Below, in pieces: positions 56,801 to 64,000 of a stretch of 64,000 nucleotides of DNA. The stretch covers positions 2,358,501-2,422,500 of the forward strand of contig LR746278.1 in assembly GCA_902729315.2 (NCBI GenBank). Direction: 5' to 3'. A model generated the notes under the pieces. It was given only the letters and a program-made list of their open reading frames with translations, ran no database searches and was not told the origin of the DNA. The translations under genes were made by a program, and so were the position numbers. This stretch comes from Spirodela intermedia (taxonomy: Eukaryota; Streptophyta; Magnoliopsida; Alismatales; Araceae). Within the stretch, counting starts at the first letter, position 1. Each line of letters opens with the position of its first letter.

Positions 56801-58648
56801 TTCTCCTTTGATAAAGTGAGGATCATTCAATACATCATGTATACTTTGAATTTTTTTCTTTATAGATGCCAACTCCTTTTCCTCTTCTTCTGCTTCTTCT
56901 CCAAAAGAGAGCAACTTAAAATTCCTACATGCCAAAAATTGTATGAATGATGATTTAATGCAGATCAGCCACAAATTAGAAGACGGGAAGAAAACTGTCC
57001 AACAATAGGGAAATAATGCTCACTTTACTGCTTTTTTCTTCTGTTCCTCTTTCTCAGTACGAGAAGAAGATGGCGGTTTCTCAGCCTCAGGAACACGCCT
57101 TGGAACAATATCATCAAAAGGGTTCCACAACACCTGAATCAGACATTCAAATCCATGTAAAAATTACATTAAAAATTTATTTTCGTAGGACCATCATGAA
57201 GACCGCCTCCAAAATCCTCACATGAGAGTTTTCCTTGCTAAATCAGAGCATCACAGAGTAGAAAACTTGGCATAGAAGTGACTCATCAAGTGTTTAGAAT
57301 TCAGTACTTCTTCTATCCATAATTGAATATGTTGATCTTTGTAGATCACAAAGGTTTTCACTGGATCACCAATCTTAAAAAAGTCAAAGCCAGGGAGGAC
57401 GTGACGTATAGCTAAATAAAGGTATGTGACAACTATAACCTTCATATATACTGCCCATATAGAAACGAGCAAAATATACCTCAACGGAGTTGATCCTTGG
57501 AATAGGACTTAGTGGTCGATCATCCTTGTCAGTCTCAATTTCACCTATTCTCAAAAGGTTAAAAATGGAATCTCCAGTGACCTCCAAACAGAGAAAATTC
57601 AACGATTAGATTGACAAGGATGAAGATTTTAAAAAAGTAAAAGAGTCATCAGAAGCAATTAGAAGAAGGACAGTACCTTTCCAAAAATGGTATTCTTTCG
57701 ATCTAGCCAATCACAACGGTCCAGTGACATAAAGAACTGACTTCCATTGGAGTGCGGTGATCCAGCGTTTGCACAAGCGACCAATCCCCTGTGGTTGAAT
57801 CTCAGACGCGTGTGAAATTCATCAGGAAATGCATCTCCATAAATACTTTCACCACCTGTAAGCGGGGAAAAAAAAGTCTAAATCACTCAATGCACCCAAT
57901 CATTATAATTTCGTTTAGCTTTTGAATGCCGAACAATTAAGCGTACGATGTTGTCCAACTAAATGTTGGAATATACATTCTTGAAAAAAAATCAGACCAA
58001 CCAGCGTCAAACCTATCTCCAAATAGTCGATCTCCCAGGTTTGTCCAATGTCTAATCAATCATGCAACTGCTACGTTAGCACCATGATTTTGGTTTGATT
58101 CGTGGCTAGAATGTCAATCGTCTATCCAAAGAAAAAAAAAGAAGGGATTAAGCTGTACATCCTGTAAAGTTTCTATGGAATCGTATATCTGGAATTCTTG
58201 CTTCCATCTTCCACATTCTATGGGAGAATGAGATGAATAATTTTTCAGCGAGTTCCTTCATAAAACTACATTTTTCATCACTTGCTCGACGGAAAGAAAG
58301 GATCATGATCGAGACTACAAGATGCCTGCACCCGAAACACGGAGGAAGTAGGGTTTGGAGCCAAGAGAGTGGCGGAGGGGGTGGGGATGCGGGCAGATAA
58401 TTAAAGAGATAGCTTGCAGGCAGCTTACCGGTTCCAGTGCCAGTGGGGTCGCCGCCCTGGACGAGAAAAGACTTGATGACGCGGTGGAATATCGTGCGGT
58501 CGTAGTAGCCCTCGAGGCAGAGCTGCACGAAGTTCCTGACGGCCTTGGGAGCCTCCTTAGGCCACAGCTCTATGTCAATTGGACCCATATTCGTATTCAG
58601 CACCACCTTCCCCTTCGTTGGAGGCTCCAGGACATATACCGCCGACAT
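53882..58648 (-). CDS. CYP57: Peptidyl-prolyl cis-trans isomerase CYP57 (spliceosome factor CWC27 homologue)
   Basis: Ten exons on the minus strand join in phase: 58648-58429, 57855-57677, 57581-57480, 57133-57024, 56924-56783, 56509-56287, 55946-55904, 55023-54816, 54264-54115 and 54022-53882. The product is 505 residues, close to Arabidopsis CYP57. Residues 1 to about 175 are the cyclophilin domain ([65 protein letters not shown]). Cyclophilin A active-site positions R55, F60, Q63, F113 and W121 appear kept, while H126 is Asn. A charged helical region follows, with two acidic aspartate runs (exons 6 and 8), then the CWC27 C-terminal motif [17 protein letters not shown] and [13 protein letters not shown]. 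The protein is expected in the nucleus with the spliceosome. The intron between exons 9 and 10 seems to use a GC donor. Confidence 0.92.
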
Positions 58649-58890
58649 CTTCCCTCCCGCGGAGCGGTCGACGGCGGAGCCAGAGGCAGTCCGGAAAACA
58701 GCCGCCGCCCGCCGCCGTCTGCCGCCCCCGCTTTTGCTATTTCGCCGCCGCCCTCTAAGTGAACCGTCGACCCATTTGCCGGTCCGAACCGGATAAACTC
58801 CGGCAGATGTTTGAACCGGATCGGGCCGAGTGTGGGGTTCGTCGTCCTCGAGACCGTAAAAAACGAGGGTAGAAGCTCTGTTGCAGGGAG
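58649..58890. promoter_or_regulatory. Short bidirectional promoter between CYP57 and the next gene
   Basis: Only 242 bp separate the ATG of CYP57 (minus) from the proposed ATG at 58891 (plus). The segment is GC-rich with no obvious TATA box, as is usual for divergent housekeeping pairs. Confidence 0.45.
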
Positions 58891-60650
58891 ATGGAAGGGT
58901 TCGATCCCAGATACCAAATGGGTGACGACTCCGTCTACCACTCCGTGGCAGAGGTAACTGGAAATGTCTGGCTTGGTGTGTCCACTGTGACAGATTGTGG
59001 ACTCTTTGGGCTCTTTACTGCTACATATTATGTGGGTTCATGCCGATGAATGCAGGTGAGTGACTGTGCTTTGCATAGGATGGATGGCTCGTTACCGTGT
59101 CAGCTTTTTCTCGAAGTCCTGATCTTTAGTTATTCCTCATGCGTCGTGGTTGCCATTCCCCCCTCCCCCTCACATTGAGCTCTGATTTGTATTCCCTGTG
59201 GCGATGCTCTATCTTTGGTCTCTGTTATCATGAATTCTGATTAATGGGGAGCAAGTAAGCTATTGCAAACCCCCCTCCGTCCTTCATCATCTGGGATATG
59301 ATATTACGTAGGCTTACGCTGGAACTTTTCTGAGAAATCAAGTGCTAATATGCCAGGTGCCATCAGGGAGCAGCCAGTTAGTGCATATTCTGAGAAAGAA
59401 CACGATCACGACAGGTTTCTGCTGCATCAGATTATGGTATTCATAGTGTGAATCAGTGGAAGAAATTTTACTTAAATGAGAGTAATTACTGAAAATTTTC
59501 CCCCCGATTAACATGTTCCATATGTTGAGAGGTAGTCTTCGTTTATTCCCATACTCCCTCAGCAGTACGCTTGTACTAGGTGGTCACTTGATATTCCTCA
59601 GTAAGCTGATCTTAAGATCCTCTCTTTGAACCTGGATTTAATGTTCTGAATTATTCTTGGGCCATCTATATTTAACATGTTAAAACTTCTTAATCCAGTT
59701 CCTAAACAGATAGTCGCCTGTACCGATTATTTCAGCTTTTTTCCCCCCTGTTCACAAGGTGGGAATTGTTTTGAGGGCAATACTAAGTTAGATGGTGAGC
59801 CATGCAAATCCTGTCCCTGAAAAATTCTCAAAATTTAGAAGCCCAGTGCAGAATGAAGCGTGGCTCTTATGATAGATGGGACTGACGGTGGGCTGGCTAT
59901 TTACCTTTAAATGTAGGAGTTGGTATTATGAAATAAATCCAAGTTTGGTTTCCAGGAGTGCCACACATAAAGGGAAAGAGGCTTCTTATGCTATGATAGA
60001 TTGGGGGAATTATTCATTGTACTGATTGTCTACATGGGCGAGAGTATATAAAGAGTCTTTTTTATTATTATTATTGTTATTCTGTCACTGTTCTCCATAC
60101 TTTTCCTTTAATGGCTTTCTTCCAACGCATTTATGCCAGATTTTGTCATGGAGTTGCAGAAGCCTGTTTACTGTGTCCAGGGTGGTTTACTGTTTGAGAT
60201 GGAGAGAATAAGGTCTGCCTATTGATTTTTTTTATCTGCCTTTCAGCTGCATTTGCTGTCAATGAGTTCCTAACGGCAGAATATCCAAGGTCAAAGTTCG
60301 TTTGGTGACATAACCTAGCTTGCTAACGGGTATATTCTTGGCGATTTTGACCAGAAGGTAAGCTTCTAATCATTTATATATGATGTCGATGACATTTCAG
60401 TATACCTACCAAGCCCTTAACTTCTTCATGTTAGTTGACTCTAACTGAGATCTGTTTGGCTGGCAGATCCCCATTTGGAAGGAATGGATCAGAAGTGCTC
60501 ATAGATAAGAAGTCACTAGGATGGTTCGGCATTCATGGGCTAGAGTCGGCAGGTGCTCAATTTAGCTCATATATAATGTTTTTTGCTTGTTGGTGTTGCC
60601 TCTATTTTTTCAATGCCATGCATTCTATGATGGAAATCATTATCCTATAA
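58891..60650 (+). CDS. Small gene of unknown function (predicted, four exons)
   Basis: Not recognised. A start codon at 58891 opens MEGFDPRYQMGDDSVYHSVAE with a clear donor (58953/58954). Further exons that fit frame and GT-AG rules are 59357-59414 (SSQLVHILRKNTITT), 60247-60289 (AFAVNEFLTAEYP) and 60467-60650 (SPFGRNGSEVLIDKKSLGWFG and a hydrophobic tail), giving 115 residues. Phases agree across all junctions, which is modest support. The last exon may be spliced further, since its end is not protein-like. An alternative small exon at 60319-60357 would leave a 29-bp intron and was not used. The divergent promoter shared with CYP57 suggests broad expression. A transcript is needed to settle the model. 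Confidence 0.4.
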
Positions 60651-61929
60651 AAATATTTTATAAAGATAGCACACACCAGTTTTGCCCAGCAGTGTTGCCT
60701 CTCTTTTCAGGAAGTCATGTAAAAGCTTACCGCAGATGGGATGGGAGTGATAGGACGCTCACTGATGCTAGTTATTGAGTGTTTCATTTGTTCAACTGCA
60801 TTCTGCACTCAAGAATCATACCATTTTCAGAAAACTCAGCATTTTTCTCACGAATCTCGTGTCATTATGAGAAAAAAAAACCTCATATTGTGCTGCAAAA
60901 TCGTGCCGCACCTGACATACTTTTCAAGGTACTGACCAGCTACATCTCATCTTAAGTTTCTTGATAGAATATTTGTTCTATAAAGGATCATTCATCAGGT
61001 TACTTCCAAATCTTTTTCTTGAAGAACTGATGTTTTCTACAACAACCAAGTGCCTCCAAGGGGAATTCCACAAGTTCCGTTTAATTGCTTTCTGCCCCTG
61101 GTACCGATCTCCCTGTTTGATCACTGGGGAGGCTAAGCTAGTCGCTTGGGTGATATCCAGAACTAAGGGCTTATGATTTAAACACTTAACAAATAGGCAT
61201 AGTTCAGCTAAATAGAAACTTAATTATCCATCAGGAACCGCCAAAGGTTAACTTGCTAAAAATAGAGAAAAAGTGCAGGTAAACAAGAGCAGAACCGGAA
61301 TATAGGAATACACTGGGCCATCATGAAGATGGAAACCTCTCCTCATCCCTCTTTAAGGCTGAGTTTTGGGTTATCTCTAGTTGATACAGAAAGTCCTGAA
61401 CTGAGAGTTATTCCCCGTTTTTCTTCCTTCACGGATAGCTGAAATGACTGGACGTAGTGAGTAAACTAGCTGGTATTCAGTACTATTCCGCGTTCTGACC
61501 TTCTGAAGTGTCGAGTGTGCGAGGGGATGCAAATGGTGGTAAATGATATCGATCTTAAGGAGAAAGTCGGCTTATTTTCTTGCGTAATCAGGTACCCACA
61601 GCAAGAATAGATCACGGCTCGAAAAGTGTCAAGGCGAGAAGAGGAATCGTCATCTTTCTTTTGGTACAAAAAGAATGCTAATCGAAACTCTTATGTCAAC
61701 TTTTTTCTTGAGGAAAGTCAAGAAAAAAAAAGAATCACAAGTTACTGTGTTTCATTACAGCCCTTCGGAGGAGCACAGAGAACCCTCCGATTTCCCTCCT
61801 CCTTCCTCTTCATGCTCCTAAAGTGCATTGTATCTACCTTCCTGTCGGCTGAGGTATGGAAATCGACGACCTTCCTCAACAATTTGAAAAATTTATGCAG
61901 ATCGGCTTTGTCATTCATTCACAGAAGAG
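60651..61929. other. Intergenic region 3' of the Harbinger-derived gene
   Basis: AT-rich sequence with no recognisable gene. Its right part probably contains the 3' untranslated region of the minus-strand gene, and its left part may hold the end of the unknown plus-strand gene. No repeat structure was seen. Confidence 0.5.
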
Positions 61930-63654
61930 CTAGAAGAAGGCGGTGCCGGCGAGCCCACGGTGGAGCAAGTTGTGGGCGATGCTCTCCCGGGCCTGCATCG
62001 AGTTCAAGGACCGGAGGCTATTCTCGGGCACCATCTGGTCGTCGATGAGCTCAAAGTCCAGCTCCGGGTCCATCTCCTGCTTGCTCATCTCGCAGATGTT
62101 GTGTAGGACGCAGCAAGCGCCGAGGACCCCGGGGAGGTCCTGGAGCTTCACCTCCGTCCTCTTCTGCAGGCACTTCCATCTCCCCTTGAGGCGCGCGAAG
62201 GCCTCCTTGGCGACCCGCTGAACTTCCCCGATCTTCTCGTTGAAAGCGTGCTGTGTCCAGGTGAGGTTCTGGTGCGCGTAGGGCACCAGAACCCAGTCCA
62301 TGAGGGGGTAGCCGCCGCCCCCTACGATCCATTGGCCATTGAGCATGCCGCCGGCGGCGCGCTGGTAGAGGGCCGACTTCTCCAGCACCTGGTCGTCGGA
62401 CATGGAACCGGGCCAGCCGATGCAGACATCGGTGAAGACTCCATCTGGGTCGACCACCCCCTGTATGGTGATGGAGTAGGAGGTCTTCTGGTTTCGCTCT
62501 GTGTGGCGCTTGTTGAAGTAGGCGGCGACGCTGATCTTCGGGGCGATGATGGGGATGTGGGTCGTGTACATGGCGCCGACGACGTTGGGGATGCAGGAGG
62601 CCGACTCGAAGCGGGCCTTGATCGCCTCCGCCGCCGCCTCGGAGGGCCACTGCAGGAACTTGGGCATGAGCACCGACTTGATGGCGGCGCAGACCTCCAG
62701 CACCAGTTTATGGCAGGTGGAGATTCCCAGGCCAAAGCGCTTGGACACCAGCCGCAGGGGCTCCCCCGTCGCCAGCCGCCAGATGCAGACCGCCACGCGC
62801 TGCCGCACGGGGATGGCAGCGCGGAGCATCGTGTCCTCCTTCGCCACAGCAGCTCCGAGTTCCTCGCAGATCATGTCGAAGGTTGCGCGGCCCATGCGGA
62901 AGGCCTTGCGGAACTCGGCCTCGGGAAAGTCCGGATGGTTGCAGCGGTCCCACCAGGCCTGCGACCGGTCCTTCACCCACAGCCGCCGGTGATGCTGCGA
63001 CGGCCCCGCGGCGGGGGCGGCGGGGGCGGTGGGTTCTGCGGCACCCAGCGCAGCGGAGGAGGCCGCGGCGGCGGCGACGGCGGCGGCGGCGGCGACGCGG
63101 GCGCGCTTGCCGTGGAGTGTCTCGGACTCGTCGGCGTCGGAGTGGTGGTCCTGGAGGTAATTGCGGTAGTCGGTCATGGCCTTGGCCTTCTGGGTGTGGT
63201 TGGTCTCGAACATGGCGAGATCCTGCTCGGCTTCTCTCTCCCACTCCTGCCGCGCGGCCCTGTTCTGCTCCTCGAGCATCGCAAGGGAGGTGATCAGCTG
63301 GGAGATGACGATCGTCTTCTTCTTTCTCCCCTGCTGCGCCTCCCCGCTCCCGTTGCTGCCGCTGCCGCTGTAGCTGTCGCAGGGGGAATCATAGTACTCC
63401 TCGCCGCTGCCCTCCGCCTCACCCCCTCTCTTCCTCTTCCCTCCGCCGGCGCCGGCGCCGTCGCCGGGCATTTCGAACTGCGCCGATGGGATGGAGGTGA
63501 CGGCGTCCTGGAAGAAAGCGTAGTAGTCGGAGTAATCCTCGACGTTGGGGAGACCGGTGGGGTTCGGGTTGCCCAGGAAGTCGCTGCCGGCGTCGTTGGA
63601 ATTGGGCGAGGGTGGGATTTTCATATATGAGGACTGCATCACATACCAGATCAA
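61930..63654 (-). CDS. Domesticated PIF/Harbinger transposase-derived protein (DDE_Tnp_4, HARBI1/ALP1-like)
   Basis: An intronless 574-codon frame. The first ATG (63654) is used; ATGs at 63639 and 63624 (MKIPPSP) are alternatives. Residues about 1-110 are acidic and Gly/Ser-rich with a basic cluster (GGKRKRGG), 110-180 are helical and charged, and 188-204 are mostly alanine. From about 225 the sequence is the Harbinger-type region: WWDRCNHPDFPEAEFRKAF, RMGRATFDMICEEL, RLVSKRFGLGISTCHKL, SVAAYFNKRHTERNQKTSYS, GWPGSMSDDQVLEKSALY and the C-terminal AHNLLHRGLAGT. It closely resembles the Arabidopsis At5g12010/At4g29780 proteins. The first catalytic Asp (GxxDGTH in active enzymes) is Tyr363 (GAMYTTH), and the family Glu near VEraFG reads AKEAFA, so transposition activity is unlikely. 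No terminal inverted repeats were seen. Related domesticated proteins act in chromatin regulation. Confidence 0.9.
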   Translation of the reverse strand: MIWYVMQSSYMKIPPSPNSNDAGSDFLGNPNPTGLPNVEDYSDYYAFFQDAVTSIPSAQFEMPGDGAGAGGGKRKRGGEAEGSGEEYYDSPCDSYSGSGSNGSGEAQQGRKKKTIVISQLITSLAMLEEQNRAARQEWEREAEQDLAMFETNHTQKAKAMTDYRNYLQDHHSDADESETLHGKRARVAAAAAVAAAAASSAALGAAEPTAPAAPAAGPSQHHRRLWVKDRSQAWWDRCNHPDFPEAEFRKAFRMGRATFDMICEELGAAVAKEDTMLRAAIPVRQRVAVCIWRLATGEPLRLVSKRFGLGISTCHKLVLEVCAAIKSVLMPKFLQWPSEAAAEAIKARFESASCIPNVVGAMYTTHIPIIAPKISVAAYFNKRHTERNQKTSYSITIQGVVDPDGVFTDVCIGWPGSMSDDQVLEKSALYQRAAGGMLNGQWIVGGGGYPLMDWVLVPYAHQNLTWTQHAFNEKIGEVQRVAKEAFARLKGRWKCLQKRTEVKLQDLPGVLGACCVLHNICEMSKQEMDPELDFELIDDQMVPENSLRSLNSMQARESIAHNLLHRGLAGTAFF

Positions 63655-64000
63655 CCCTGTCCTCCTCTCGGAACCCTAATTCGGAAAACCTGTAAAAGAA
63701 GAAGCTTTCTCCACCCGAAAGTCGCTGGAGTCAGAGACGAAGGGGAAGAAGAAGAAGAAGAGGATGACTGAGAGATGAGCCCGAGGGCTGCGGGTACAGA
63801 TATATCTGCTGGTGGGGGGAGATTCCACGGACAAGAACGGGGGGGCAAGGTCGGTGCGTGTGAACGCGCTTTGGATGTTTCCGAGAGAGGTCGCAGCAGC
63901 GCCATCGTGGAGGGGCGGAGCTCGGCAATCCGCGGCCCACGCGGTTGCCGAGACCACCAAAGCGCACGAGGGGTCTCCATTTCCGCGTTTCTCCGCCGGC
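63655..64000 (-). promoter_or_regulatory. 5' leader and proximal upstream region of the Harbinger-derived gene
   Basis: GC-rich sequence with a GAA/GAGGAA purine tract (63,738-63,765). It probably contains the 5' untranslated region. Short frames here are not recognisable. Confidence 0.4.

Noticed and set aside
60319-60357. Candidate 13-codon exon in the unknown gene
   Set aside because: Using it together with the 60247-60289 exon would require a 29-bp intron, too short for plants. The frame works without it.
62248-63630. A 460-codon open frame on the plus strand antisense to the Harbinger-derived gene
   Set aside because: It mirrors the very GC-rich coding strand; the translation is low-complexity and unlike any family, while the minus-strand frame has clear homology. 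Shadow frame.

Overview
The window is nuclear DNA of a flowering plant. Its genes have GT-AG introns, it carries class III peroxidases, a plastid fatty-acid exporter and a CHUP1-family protein, and Ty1-copia and Ty3-gypsy elements are present. GC-rich coding exons beside AT-rich intergenic DNA suggest a monocot, but this is only an inference; no species is claimed.

Positions 1 to about 42,700 hold a tandemly duplicated locus. The ancestral unit appears to have been a divergent pair of class III peroxidase genes (one minus, one plus) followed downstream by a FATTY ACID EXPORT 1-like gene on the plus strand. Parts of three units are visible. Unit 1 has peroxidase A (cut by the window start) and a decayed FAX 5' part. 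Unit 2 has peroxidases B and C and a truncated FAX 5' part. Unit 3 has peroxidases D and E and the only complete FAX gene. B and C look intact. D has a one-base deletion. E has an open frame but has lost the distal catalytic arginine and one disulfide cysteine. The units differ by private insertions: a decayed minus-strand gypsy element (5332-10037) and a TG...CA-ended insert (11813-13371) in unit 1; a copia element (22424-27595), a small non-autonomous LTR element (28814-30421) and a fold-back (21517-22078) in unit 2. Both duplicated FAX copies end at the same point in exon 2, joined to a plus-strand gypsy integrase relic.

From about 43,600 to 64,000 the window is ordinary single-copy genic DNA. 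In order it holds a CHUP1/IPGA1-family coiled-coil protein (minus), a USP-domain receptor-like cytoplasmic kinase (plus), a VOC/glyoxalase-like plastid protein (plus), the cyclophilin CYP57/CWC27 (minus, ten exons, one probable GC-AG intron), a small unrecognised gene sharing a 242-bp divergent promoter with CYP57 (plus), and an intronless domesticated PIF/Harbinger-type transposase (minus).

Exon boundaries were read by eye from splice sites, reading-frame continuity and comparison between the peroxidase copies. No alignment or database search was run. Functions come from recognised family motifs.
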